Assembly: GCA_964537395.1 (NCBI GenBank)
Contig: CAZIBN010000012.1
Coordinates: 1-64,000, forward strand
Source: GWA2-66-18 sp964537395
GTDB lineage: Bacteria; Elusimicrobiota; Elusimicrobia; UBA1565; UBA9628
Direction of reading: 5' to 3'
Length of the DNA stretch: 64,000 bases
Shown here: positions 1 through 11,200 of the stretch, one piece after another
Layout of the letters: each line of letters starts with the position of its first letter
How positions within the stretch are numbered: position 1 is the stretch's first letter
The notes under the pieces: generated by a model
What the model saw: the letters and a program-made list of their open reading frames with translations, nothing else
Database searches by the model: none
What the model was told of the DNA's origin: nothing
Program-made: the position numbers and the translations under genes

Positions 1-203
1 GTGTAACACACTATATTAATTCTTGCCAGTGGTCATGCCTAGTGGCACGCTAACGTGTATTCACTCGGTCAGCCTAACAAGGTGACCGGAGTAGTCAGTA
101 TTGTCGGATTGTGATTGGAAAACAAGGGCTGTGCCAGGTTTGTGGATGAATATGAAAACCGGCAAACACTGCAGGCTCTGTCAGCCTAACACGGGAGGCT
201 GCC

Positions 204-1292
204 TTACGAGGGCATCTTTTCGCGGAAGGCTCGGGCCCCGGCTTCGGGGCCGCCGGGATGCATCAAAAGGCGCCCGCCGACTAGCCAAATCGCATCGGTG
301 CCGAAGTCCTTGGCCATGGCGCCTGTGTTGTCGAGATTCATCCCGCCGCCCGGAGCCGGCCAAATGGGCGCGAAGTCGCTGAAAGGCGTTCGCGAACGCT
401 CGGCGATGGCGCGGCACTCGTCCGGGGTGAAGGCGAAGCGGCCGCCCGCGTTGGGAAACACCGTGATGTCGGCCCCAGCCAACCGCATGAGCGTCCCCAA
501 ATATAACGAGTGCTCGATGCCGTGGGAACGCTCGGCGTAAAAAGCCCCGGAATAAGCGGGGTGGGCCATGAAAACGGCCTTGCGCTTGGACGCTAAGGAA
601 CGCATCGTGTCGAGACCGACGATCGCGGGGCAGATCAGGACGCCTTTGAGTCCTTGGCCGAGCACGAAGCGAAGCCTTTCTTCGAGCTCTTCCTGCGGAC
701 CGCTCAGGTGGGGGAAATAAAGGCAGTTATGCCGGGAGACGGCTTCGGCGATGCGCGAGACCCGCGATTGAAAAGCCGAAAAGGACGCGTCCACGATGTT
801 CTGGTCGTCCTTGACGATGTCCCCGCCGCCGCGCGCGAAGGCGGCGGCCGTTTCGGCGAGCTCGACCTCGGTCGAGCCCATCGGCTTGAGCGCCGTGGCG
901 AGGAGGGGCCGGCCTTGGACGCCCAATAGAGAGCGCAGGCCGGCGACGCCGAAATTCGGTCCGGAAAAAGAAGCGAGAAAGGAATCGGGGAATCGAAGAT
1001 CGACCAGCCTCACGCCCGGCCAGATGGAGGCGTTGCCGAAAACCAGATTCAGCAGGGCGCCGATGCGGCCGCCGGCGAGCGCGGCGGGGAAGTCGATCTC
1101 GACGCGGGAGCGGCCGCCGTCCACGGGCGTCAGTGCCCCGACACGACCGACGATTTCTTCGCGGATCCTCGAGGAAAGGGGGAACTCGAAGGGGACCTCG
1201 ACGGTTTCTTCAAAAGCGATGGCGCGGGCGGTTTTCTCCGCTTCGGCGGACGGGCCGGGAACTTCGTAGACGGCGATCAGGCGCTCGCTCAT
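204..1292 (-). CDS. RuBisCO-like protein (form IV, non-carboxylating)
   Basis: 362 aa, with the RuBisCO large-subunit barrel readable through residues ~125-355. The lysine of the KP motif is K136 (ATALKPMG). The metal-site motif reads GGGDIVKDDQN, so K161 matches the carbamylated lysine and D163 the aspartate ligand, but the usual glutamate is Q164. The loop-6 lysine segment is replaced by NAGGRFAF (281-288). The C-terminal phosphate-loop region survives as PAPGGGMN and VGGRLLMHPGG. These substitutions argue against CO2 fixation and for an enolase- or isomerase-type RuBisCO-like protein, a family known from methionine salvage and sulfur metabolism. The substrate cannot be read from sequence. 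It lies 12 bp downstream of a TauE/SafE-type transporter on the same strand. The ATG follows a perfect TATAAT by six bases, so it may also have its own leaderless transcript. Confidence 0.9.
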   Translation of the reverse strand: MSERLIAVYEVPGPSAEAEKTARAIAFEETVEVPFEFPLSSRIREEIVGRVGALTPVDGGRSRVEIDFPAALAGGRIGALLNLVFGNASIWPGVRLVDLRFPDSFLASFSGPNFGVAGLRSLLGVQGRPLLATALKPMGSTEVELAETAAAFARGGGDIVKDDQNIVDASFSAFQSRVSRIAEAVSRHNCLYFPHLSGPQEELEERLRFVLGQGLKGVLICPAIVGLDTMRSLASKRKAVFMAHPAYSGAFYAERSHGIEHSLYLGTLMRLAGADITVFPNAGGRFAFTPDECRAIAERSRTPFSDFAPIWPAPGGGMNLDNTGAMAKDFGTDAIWLVGGRLLMHPGGPEAGARAFREKMPS

Positions 1293-1298
1293 GGGGCG

Positions 1299-1304
1299 AT
1301 TATA
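1299..1304 (-). promoter_or_regulatory. Extended -10 promoter of the RuBisCO-like gene
   Basis: Read on the minus strand, TGaTATAAT is a perfect -10 with the extended TG. It ends six bases before the ATG at 1292, so transcription would begin at or next to the start codon. No good -35 is visible. It sits in the 12-bp gap after the transporter gene, so it is internal to the pair. Confidence 0.6.
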
Positions 1305-2072
1305 TCACCGTAGAGCGTCGAAGAGCACCTTGGCGAAAAGCCCGGCGCAGACGAGGGCGACGACGGGGCGGATCAGGCGCGCGCCATTTTTGACGCCGAG
1401 GTGGGAGCCGACCCAATGTCCCGCGATCGAAAGCAGGCTCATCGAGAGGCCGACCTTCCAATCCAGGCGGCCTGCCCACATGAACGCGGCGAGAGCGCCC
1501 ATGTTCGAGACGAGGTTGAGGATCTTCGCGCGCGCGGTGGCGCCGAGCAGGTCGTGCTTGCCCCAGCGGGCGAAGGCGATGGCGAAGAAGGTGCCCGTGC
1601 CCGGGCCGAAGAAGCCGTCGTAGGCGCCGATGGGGGCCGCGACGAGGATGCCGCGGCGCTGCCTTTCAGCGGCGCTCAGCCGGCCGCTGTCGTCGACGGA
1701 GCCGAAGTCTTTCTTGGACCAGACGAGCCAGGCCACGACGGGCAAAGCCGCGAGAAGCATCGGCCGGATCCAGGAGGGATCGACCAGGATGGCCGCGCGG
1801 GCGCCGAACCAGGAGCCGATCATCGAGGCCGCGATTACGGGCAGGAAATCTTTGATCGAGAACTTCAGCGCGCGGTGATAGCGCACGGTCGAGACCACGG
1901 TGCCGAGGCAGGAGGTGAGCTTATTGGTGCCCAGGATCAGGGCGGGGTTGAGGCCGACCGCGAGATAGGCGGGCAGGGTGATCAGGCCGCCGCCGCCGGC
2001 CAGGGCGTCCACGACTCCCGCGAAGAACACGCAGGCGGCCAGGAACAGCGTCGCGCCGGGGCCGAGGGGCAT
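1305..2072 (-). CDS. TSUP family (TauE/SafE-type) membrane transporter
   Basis: 255 aa integral membrane protein with about eight hydrophobic helices arranged as two repeats. The first carries VDALAGGGGLITLPA near the N-terminus and the second carries GAYDGFFGPGTGTFF; both glycine-rich motifs are typical of the TSUP/TauE-SafE family. Known members move sulfite, sulfoacetate, thiosulfate or other small organosulfur anions across the inner membrane. Pairing with a RuBisCO-like protein hints at a sulfur-compound role, which is inference from context only. The ATG at 2072 lies five bases after a GAGAAT -10 paired with TTGACC at a 17-bp spacing. Confidence 0.88.
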   Translation of the reverse strand: MPLGPGATLFLAACVFFAGVVDALAGGGGLITLPAYLAVGLNPALILGTNKLTSCLGTVVSTVRYHRALKFSIKDFLPVIAASMIGSWFGARAAILVDPSWIRPMLLAALPVVAWLVWSKKDFGSVDDSGRLSAAERQRRGILVAAPIGAYDGFFGPGTGTFFAIAFARWGKHDLLGATARAKILNLVSNMGALAAFMWAGRLDWKVGLSMSLLSIAGHWVGSHLGVKNGARLIRPVVALVCAGLFAKVLFDALR

Positions 2073-2077
2073 GATTC

Positions 2078-2106
2078 ATTCTCGTCAAATCCGGCTCCGG
2101 GGTCAA
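2078..2106 (-). promoter_or_regulatory. Promoter of the TSUP transporter, near-leaderless
   Basis: On the minus strand, TTGACC (2106-2101) and GAGAAT (2083-2078) are separated by 17 bp. The -10 ends five bases before the ATG at 2072, leaving no room for a leader with a ribosome binding site. Confidence 0.6.
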
Positions 2107-2229
2107 GCGCTTCCTATTATAGAGAAAAATCGAAGAGCGCGAAAAATGGCCGATTTTATTTTAAATAGTGCATATAAATAAACATCTAATTGCTATTGAC
2201 AGACGCATTATTCCTGTTACACTCCGGAG
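2107..2229 (+). promoter_or_regulatory. AT-rich promoter island of the giant gene, leaderless layout
   Basis: This stretch is strikingly AT-rich in a GC-rich window. TTGACA (2196-2201), a 16-bp spacer and TACACT (2218-2223) form a promoter whose -10 ends six bases before the ATG at 2230. The A/T tracts at ~2150-2195 look like an UP element. A 7-bp dyad (AAAATCG 2126-2132, CGATTTT 2151-2157) could be an operator between the two divergent promoters. Confidence 0.6.
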
Positions 2230-5200
2230 ATGCGGAAGCCCTCGTCCCCTCTCCGCAGGGTGCTCGCCGTTTGTCTCTCGCTGCTGATCCTTCCCTGGCA
2301 GCAACCGGCGCTTGCCCTGGCAGAATCTTCAGCTTCTGGCGCCATAGTTTCCGGCGTCAAGCTCGACCATCCCCGCGAAGTCCTCGACGCGCTCGACCTG
2401 AAGCTGGCCGTGCTCCTGGCGCGGATCAAGAGCGACGATCTCATGACTCCGGCGCTGACGGCGGCCCTGCCCGAGGACCTCGCCAAGCTTAAGACCGGGT
2501 ACAAGGCCGCGCAGGACAATTACATCGCGGCCGAAAAAGAGGCCCCTGACGCGGCCAAGCCCGAGCTCAAGGCGTTGTCCGCCGCGAGCACGGGCCAGCT
2601 CATCGTCGAGGCCGTCGTCGAGGCCGATCTCGGCGGGGTGCGCAAGGACCTGGCCGGCATGCTCGCCTCCGAGGTCTCGCTGAGCCGGCGTCCGGACCAG
2701 ATCCCCGAGTCGGACTGGGCCGCCGTCGAGAAGGCGGCTCCGGATTTCAACGCGGGGCTTCTGCCCCTGTCCTCGAGGGTGGAGAAGGTCCGCAACCAGC
2801 CGCCGTACGCCGTCAAGGACGTCGAGGACGCCTACCGTCCGCTCGCGGACGCGCTCGACGCCTCGTTCCAGAATCTGCGCGGGCGCGCCTCCAGGATCGA
2901 CATCGCCGGGCTGCTCGCAGCCAAGCCCAAGACCGCCTCGGGCGACGCCGCCGGGGCCTTGATGGCCGAGGTCGCCCGGGCCCTTCCGGCGGATAAGGCG
3001 GCCCTGCTCAAGCCGCAGCTGGCCGCGGTCAACACCAAGCTCGCGGGCTATCTGCACTCGGGAAATCCCGCCGACCTGACCTCGGCGCTCGCCGAGATCG
3101 ACCGGCTCTACGACGCGGCCAATATCAAGAAGATCGACCGCGCCGACATGTTCGACCGCATCGGCAATGCGGCGCAGGCGCGCGCTCAGACCTCCGTGCC
3201 GGCAGCGAGCGGCGCCGCAATCCAGTTCAGCGTGGTCCCGAAAGCTGTAGGGATCGACTCGAAGGACGTCCCGCTCCCGGCGGTCGAACCGGGAGAAAAG
3301 AAGTCTGCGCCGGCCGCGAGCAGCCTCGACGCCGACGCGCGCCTGGCCATGCAGACCGCAATGTCCGCGATGGGGCATATCATGCCCGACGGCGACCCGG
3401 CGAAGGCGGCGCTTGACGCGCTTTCGGCCGTGGGCGTGCCGGGCTCGAACAGCTTCGTCTCCGCCAAGGCTCGGGAGCTCTCTGAGATGCTGCTCGGCCG
3501 CGCGGCCGGGCTGAAGCGGGAGGACGCGGACGAGAAGGCGGCGAAGGGATTGGCAGACGCTTACGCGCTGATCGAGGCCCGGGTCACCTCCGTCGTGCTC
3601 GATGCGCCCGACCGCACCTTGGACCCGGCTCCGGCCGACGCCGAGAAGCTGGCGGCCTACAACATCAGGTGGGAGAAGAACTCCGCGGATCAGCTCAAAA
3701 AGCTCAAGGCGGTCGAGGCCGAGCTGACGTCCACCGGCAAGACCGATCTCGGCGTCACGGGCCCCGGGGTGTGGGGCTGGAGCGAGGCGCTTCTCGCGGG
3801 GACTCCGGCGCTCGTGCCCGAGGCCGCCGCCAAGGCCCTCGCGCCCGCTCGCGCGCGGGCGAAGAAGCTCGTCGACCTGATCAGCTCCCTGCGCCATCAG
3901 CACGAGATCAGGGAGCTGGACCTGACGACCCCCAAGTGGGGCAAGGAGCTGAGGCTCACCATCCTCTATGCCGACGGGAAAGGCGCCGCGGGCGATCTCG
4001 GCGCGACGGGCAATGCCGTGGTCATCCAAACGGTCAAGGAGCGCGAGAGCCTGGAGAAGGCCGCGGGGATCCTCGCTCGATTCAAAGCGGTGACGCTCAC
4101 CGGAGACCCCGCCGCCGACCGCGCGGCGCTCGATTCGTTCTTCGACAAGGCCGAGAACAAGGCCGATAACCTGCCGCCGATGATGTCCGATTGGGTCCGG
4201 GTGCGGGACTTCGACCGGGGGAACGCCAAGCTCAAGGCCGAGGGCAAGCCGGAGCTGCCTCGCCCGCCGGGCCTGCCCGGAACGGACGAGACCTACAGGC
4301 GCTTCGTCGTCGCCGACCGGTATGAGCGGATCAAGGCGATCCCCGACCCGACCCAGCAGCAGATGGCGCAGCTGCACGAGACCTACTTTGCGATGAACCG
4401 CGCCGCCTACATCGCTCTCGGCTGCGATCCGGCCCAGCTCGCCGCGGCCGAGGGGTCCTCCGGATCCGCGGCGCAGGAGCCAGCGGCCGGCGAGGCTCAG
4501 GCCTCAGGGGGGAATCTCGATCCGAAGGAAAAGGCGGCCTTCTGCTCCGGCTTCCTCGCGAACGCGCGCCGGCCGGAGACCTATGACGTGAACGGGTTCT
4601 ATGCGCAGAAGAAGCTCGCCGACCAGATCAAGCCGTTTCTCAACGACAACGAGCTGGCCAAGGCCGCGGCGAACCTGGGCACGACGACCGCGGAGATGCA
4701 GCGGAGCCTGAGAGCGATGTCTCCGGAGCTGCGCGCGAAGTTCAGCGAGAAGGGCGTGGATGTGGAGGGCATCCTCAACCAGGGCGAGCGCGGCCAGGTC
4801 CTGCGCTGGGCGGTCGTGGTCGACCAGCTCAAGACCGCGGGCGACGACGCCGGCTGGCGCGCGTACAGCGACGTGGTCATCCGCAACGTCTATGGCGACA
4901 AGACCGACTTGGCCACCAAGGCTCAATCCAATAAGATGCGCGCGGCCGCGGCCTCGGAAGACGCGGCCGGCATGGCGGCGTCCCTCGGGGATATTCAGAA
5001 TCCGGCGGTCCTGACCAACGGCTACCTCGCGGCCCTGCCCAAGATGCTCGGGTCCGAGCGCTCGCGGCGCTCGGCGCGCGATCGCGCGCTGCTGTTCATG
5101 TGGAACGGCGGCGCCAAGAAGGGCGAGGCGCCGGCGGAGAACACCTATGCGGGCCTGCTCCTGGCCGTGGCGGGTCAGTACGAGGCCGACGCCGCCAAGC

Positions 5201-8200
5201 CGGAGAATAAGGAGGGCGCGGCCGAGCTTAAGCGCCTGTCGGCGCTGATGCGCGAGGTCGCGGCGGATCCTTCCGATCCCGAGAAGTCCGCCGAGGCCCT
5301 GCGCGCCGCCGGCCGGCCCGTGTTCGACGCGCGCGCGGTGCGCGTCGGCATGGACACGACCAAGGTCCCCGCCGAGCCCGGCACCGAGGAGGAGAAGCGC
5401 GACTACCTGACGGCGCGCAGCCTGGCGGCGCTGTTCCTGTCCAAGGGCGAAAGCTTCCTCACCGCCGAAGGCGCCGCGAAGATCCGCAGCGGCCTGCTCA
5501 AGAAGATCGGAGGTGAGCTCGCCGACTCGCAGGAGCAGAACCGCCGCGACCAGCTGATCCGCTCCGCGTCGGACGAGCATCAGGACCGCATCGCGAAGCT
5601 CGGCGTCGTCTCGGGCGAGATGCTCGCCGAGGCGGGCGCGGGCGGCGGGGAGAGCGTCGTCGCCCGCCGCCGCATCGAGGGGAGCGCCTCCTATCGCGAG
5701 CTGCTGGGTGTGGCGAATTCAGTCAAGAGCTACCAGAACGCGGACCTCGAGCTATACAACGTCACCGAGAAGCTCGCCGCCACCGCGTGGGGACGGGCGA
5801 GCATGACCTTGCCCGGCCTGCTCGCCTCCGCGCAGGCGCAGTCCTCGCTCACGCTTCGCTCCGCGGCCGGCCCCAACGGCCTGACCTTGTCCGGCTGGAT
5901 GGTCGGCCTGCCCGATATCGGAGATGTCACGCGCGAGAATGGACATAAGGTGCCGTTGCCGGAAGACGAAAAACCCAGGGACCCGAAAGTCGTCGACGGG
6001 TTGATCATGGGTAATGTCCCGACGAATCTCCCGAAGGGTCCTTTGAATGGATTCACCTACAGGGATGCCAAAGGCCGTCAGATATTCACCTCGCTCAACG
6101 GCGACTATCAGGAAACGAGCATGGTCAAGACGACCCCGCTCGACTACGACGACGGCAAGGGCGGGAAGGTCGCGGTCGAGGCCACGGTCATGCGCGGGAC
6201 CAAGCTCGACAAGGAGGGCAAGCCGGCGCCGTTCGATTTCTACCGGCAGGGCAAGGGCACCTTCGTGCGCGTCGAGCGCGTGCGCAAAGGCCCCGACGGC
6301 GCCGAGCAGATCTACTATGAGCGCGTTCCGGTCACCGCCGCCGACGGCATAACGGGCGGCGCGCCGGTGAATACGACCTTCATCACGATGCGCGAGGGCA
6401 GCCGCACCGTGGTCGCGAGCGTGGACCGCGACGGCTCCGGCGCCCTGCTGCGCTGGCGCGCGAGCTACGATAAATCCGAGGACTACATCGAGGTGGACCG
6501 CGCCGGGCGTTCCCAGACGGTGCGCGCCGGCTCGAAGGTGATGGTCTTCAGCCTGACCGAGGACGGCACGGGGCTGGCCGCCAGCCGCAACCGCCAGACC
6601 TTCGAGGTCGTCGGGGGCAACCAGGTCCTGAAGAAGGTCGAGTACTTCGACCTGGTCAAGAAGAGCCCGACCTACGGCCGGATGATGGTCGAGACGCCGC
6701 TGCAGGGCGACGTCGCCGGCGTCACGGTGATCCGCAGCTTCGGCGGTGCGACCCGGCTGGCCTCCTTGACGGCGGAGCAGCGGGACGCCATCATCCTCGG
6801 CAAGTCGAAGGAGCGATTCGTCGACGATCCCGCCGCGACGAGCTACCGCGTCCAGGCCGACCGCAACGGCATGACGCCGGAGAAGCTCGCTAAGTTCTAC
6901 AGCAACGTCGCGCACTTGGTCAAAAACGATATCGGGCTCACCGCGGGCACGGGCAAGGCTGTGGACGATGCGGTTTTGCGCGCTAAGTTCGCCTCCCAGT
7001 TCGTGGGCCTGGCGGCCTTCTTCGATGGACAGGCGATGGGACTGGGCAAGGATGCGACCCCGCAGGGAGGCCGCGCCATCAAGCCCGGCGCCTCCTCGGT
7101 CAGCTTCGACATCGGCCAGGGCGGTTCGGTGAGCGCGAGCTCCTCGGGCTTCGATCGGGGCACTTTGCGCGTCGAGCGCAGCAACTCGACGCAGTTCACC
7201 TTCGTCTCTCTGCCGGAGAACGCCCCGCACATCGAGCACGGCAAGCCGCTGACCGGCCTGGATCCCAACGACAAGCTGGACAAGGCCATCCTCGACTCGA
7301 TCTTGTCCCAGGAGCTCGCGGCCGTGCGACAGGCGCTCGGCGGTCAGGATTCCGGCTTCGTGATCTTCGACGGGGCGCCCGGCAAGCCGACGACGGTCGG
7401 AGGATTTTTCGGCAGCCACAACGGCAAGGAAGGCGTCCACTCCTTCTCGATGGTCGACACTATCACCAACCCGCACGATAAGGACAACGGCTTCGCCTAT
7501 ATCACCTCCTCGGACCTGGTGCGCCGCTTCCGAGTGGACAATAGGATCGCGGGCGAGGTTAAGGTCGGAGGGACGACCGCCGTCTCGAACGCAGGCGAGC
7601 ACTGGGGCGCTTCCGCCAACAACAGGATCCGATACTCGCCCTGGGGCCGTGCGAACCCGACCACGGCCGCGGTCCTGGGCGGCCTGGCCGGCGGCGTCGT
7701 CTCGGCCGTGGCCGACTGGAAGCTTCTGGCGCTGACCGTCGCGATGGGCGGCAGCAACATCATCGCCGGGGTGCTGGTGCGTACCACGAGCACCTTCCTG
7801 GTCACTACCGGAAAAATCATCCAGTACGGCGCACGCGGCTTCGATCTCTACTTCAAGTATGAGATGGGCGTAGGCGCGTACCAGTCGGTTGGCGCGCTCA
7901 ACAACTATGCGCAGACCGGCGATGTCGACAAGTTGAATGAGGGCATCATGGGCCTGACCGCCGCGGGCGTCGGCCTGTACGCGGGGCATAAGATCGGCAA
8001 GTTGACCCAGGGCCTCGGCGTGAAGCTTGAGGGCAGGGTCGAGAGCTACCTCAAAGGCAGGGGCATCGAAGTGATCCCCAAGGGCGGCGCCGCGCCGAAC
8101 GCGGCGGGCGACAAGAACGAGCCGGCGAAGAACGAGCCGGCGAAGAACGAGCCGGCCAAGAACGAGCCGGTCAAGAACGAGCCGGTCAAGAACGAGCCGG

Positions 8201-11200
8201 TCAAGAACGAGCCGGTCAAGAACGAGCCGGTCAGGAACGAACCGGTCAGGAACGAACCGGTCAGGAACGAGCCGAGCAGAACGGAGCCTGCACGCACGCC
8301 GAATGGCGAAGCCCCGAGGCCGCCCGTCGAGCGGACGCCTCCTCCGACGCCTCGCGCCCCGACGATGATGGGCCGGCTGGCGCAAAGCCTCGGCTTCAGC
8401 GGCGGCACGCTTAATTCTCCCAACTCCGCGCGGGCGACCGGAGAGGGCGCTACGCCCGGCGGCACGAAGTCCTCGGCCAACAGCGCCGTCGGCGAGGCCC
8501 CGGCCTCCGCGCCGAAGTCGGGTCCGTCCGGTGAGACGGCCGCCGCGGCGGCGCCGAAGGCCGGCCCGTCCGAGACTGTCGCCAAGGCCGGCGCGCCCGA
8601 AACCCCGGCGGCGAAGGCGCCTGCGCCCGAGTCCGCGCGCGCGGAGACCGCGAAAGGCGGCGCTGCCGAGAAGGCCGGCGGCGCCGAGAAGAATGCGGGG
8701 CCCAACGAGGTCGTCAGCTCGGAGTTCATCCGTCCCTTGGCTCCCGAGATCGCGGCCTCCCGCGGGGCGCCGGAAGGCTTACCGAGCGCCGCCGAGGGCA
8801 TCATGCGTGGAGCCCGCCCGGAGGGCCCGGTGCGCGGCATGGCCAAGGAGGGGGCGGTTAAGGAGGGCGTGGAGCTTGTCGAGCCCGTGGCGCGACCCGA
8901 GGTGTCAAAGCGCGCTCGGATCGTCGAGCGCGAGCCCGCCGCCGAGCGAGCGGTCCGCGATTCGGATGCGTCTTCACGCGTGCCGGATCTGCCCGTGCGC
9001 GGCCTTGAGCCCGCGAAGGGAGCGCAGGCGGCTAAGGGCACGGAGCCGGCCAAGATCGTGGAGCCCTCCGGCAATGTCGACGCCGCGCTCGCCGCGAAGC
9101 CAGGAGCGAGCGCCACGACGGCCGACGCCGCGCCTCCGACGGGCGCGGGCCGCGCGCCCGCGGCCAAGCCGACCCGCTTCCAGCGCTTCAGTGACTTCAT
9201 GAACGCGGACATCACCCTTAAGCGCATCACCGATTTCATGGACGCGGACATCGCCCGGACGAAATCGGATTTCGCGCCGGCGCGGCAGCTCGGCCGCTGG
9301 GTGTCGGGCAAGGGCGAGGGGGCGATGGCCAAGCTTGACGGTGTCGAGATCCTGGGCTTGCGCGCGAGCGACGTGGTCCGCGCGCCCAAGCTCCTGGGGC
9401 TCGGGGTCGAGAAGATCGGCTCGGGCCTCACCGCTCTCGGGACCAAGTTCTCCTCGGGAATGTCCGGCCTGGCGCGCCTGGCGGGCTTCGAGGGCCTCGC
9501 GTCAAGGCTCGCTCCGCGCTTCAACGAGTACGGGCAGAGGATCGGCGTCGACGGCCATCCCGTGCCTCCGGGCTTCATCAGCTCCATGTTCCACGACGCG
9601 GGCGGTCTGCTCCAGGGCCGCTTCATGGCCGCGCCGCCCGGCGGTCGCCCGGCGACCATCGAGGAGCTGCGCTATCCCAAGCTCGCGGACCGGCCGTCGT
9701 TCCGGGAGGCGTTGACGGCCGAGGTCCGCTCTGCGGGCGGCGAGGTGGCCGGACGCTACGATCCGGCGACTCAGAAGGTGACCTTCGGTCCCAAGGCCTC
9801 GGGCCCGGCCGAGATCATCGTCGAGGTCCGTCCCGGCGCCGATGGCGCCGTCGAGATCACGGGCTATCGCGTCAAGGCGGCGGACCCGACGGTGGAGGCG
9901 CGCGCGCACGGCGAGGCGACGTCCTTGCTCCAGAGCACCTTCCGCATGGACCGGCATCAGGCCTCGCTGCAGGACGCCTTCGCCTCGAAGGGCGCGCGCG
10001 CGGAGCTGGCGCGCAACCTCGACGCGACGGGCGAGACCTATCTCGACCTGGCCTACGACGCCCCCGGCGGACGCTTGAGCGTCGCGGGCAAGCCCGGCGC
10101 CGGCGATGTGCGCGTGCGCCTGCGCGCAGGCGAGGACGGCGCTTTGGCCATCGGAGAGATCGTCGCTTTGAAGGAGGGAGCCAAGATCCCGAACGTACTC
10201 CGTGAGAACCTCAACGTCTTCGCCGCTCGCGAGACGGTGTCGATCGCGGAGAAGACGGGGGAGGCCGCGCGCCCGCTCACGCCTGAGGAACTGGGAGCCC
10301 GCCTGGTCGAGCGTCTGAAGGCCGAGCGGGTGCGCTACGAGCAGGAGAACGTCGAGCGCACGGCGCTGTCTGAATCCCGCGTCAAGGGAGCCAGAACGCG
10401 GCTTGATGCGGCGCAGACGGGGGCCGCCGCGCCCGGCACGCCGGAGCTCGCCACCGTACGCGGGATCGCGCGCAAAGTCGCGGAGCTGCGCATCGAGCGG
10501 GAGACGTCCGACCTGGAGACCGCGGCCGCCGACAGGCACCTGGAGACGCTGAAGATCTCGAAGAAGGCCGTCCTTCGCGCCGAGGAGGCGCTCGGGGCGC
10601 GCGAGCGGGCCGGGCGCGAGCTCGACAAGGTGGAGACCGAGCACAGGGCAGCTCAGGCCGAGCTCAACGCGCTCGCGCAGGGCGACGTCGGGCGGCCGGC
10701 GGCGCAGGCGCGCCTGCGCGAGATCCAGGTCCGGGGGCGCGAGGTCGCGGAGCGCTTCCGCGTCGTCGATGAGAACGCCGCGCGCACCGGCGCCGAGCTG
10801 ACCGAATCCGCGGTCGACGCGCTCGTCCGGCGCCAGGCGGCGAGCCAGAAGATCGCCGTGATCGAGGCGGCCGGCCGCGTCGCCATGGGTGAGCTGAGGA
10901 CCGCGGTGCGCGAGGCCCGCGGCGGCAAGCAGTCCTCCGCCGAGCAGAAGGCGGCCGTTCGTGAGGCGCTCGCCAACGAGCGCCTCGCCGCGGCGGAGTT
11001 CGCGCGGGCGGAGGAGGGCGGCATCCGCGAGTACCAGCTCAACGGCCTGCACAGCTCGGGCGGCGGCGGCGGCCGGCGCGTGGTGATGATGCGTCTGCTG
11101 GCCGAGGAGGGCGCGCTGAAGGGCGGACGCAGCAGCGTCGGCCAGGAGGCGGGCAAGAACCTCTGCGTCGTGGCCACGGCCGCCGACATGGTCGCGACCG

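Noticed and set aside
68..191. GTCAGCCTAACA repeated at 68-79 and 180-191; GCCTAAC matches the RYYYAAC half of an integron attC site
   Set aside because: No partner GTTRRRY box or foldable attC arms occur in the first 200 bases, and no integrase or cassette is present.
1401..2168. Plus-strand frame of 255 codons over the TSUP gene
   Set aside because: Composition is charged and Gly/Ala/Arg-rich with no domain, and the opposite strand encodes a clear transporter.
8113..8292. Regular repeats suggesting a CRISPR array
   Set aside because: The repeats are in-frame codons inside the giant gene with no spacers and no cas genes nearby.
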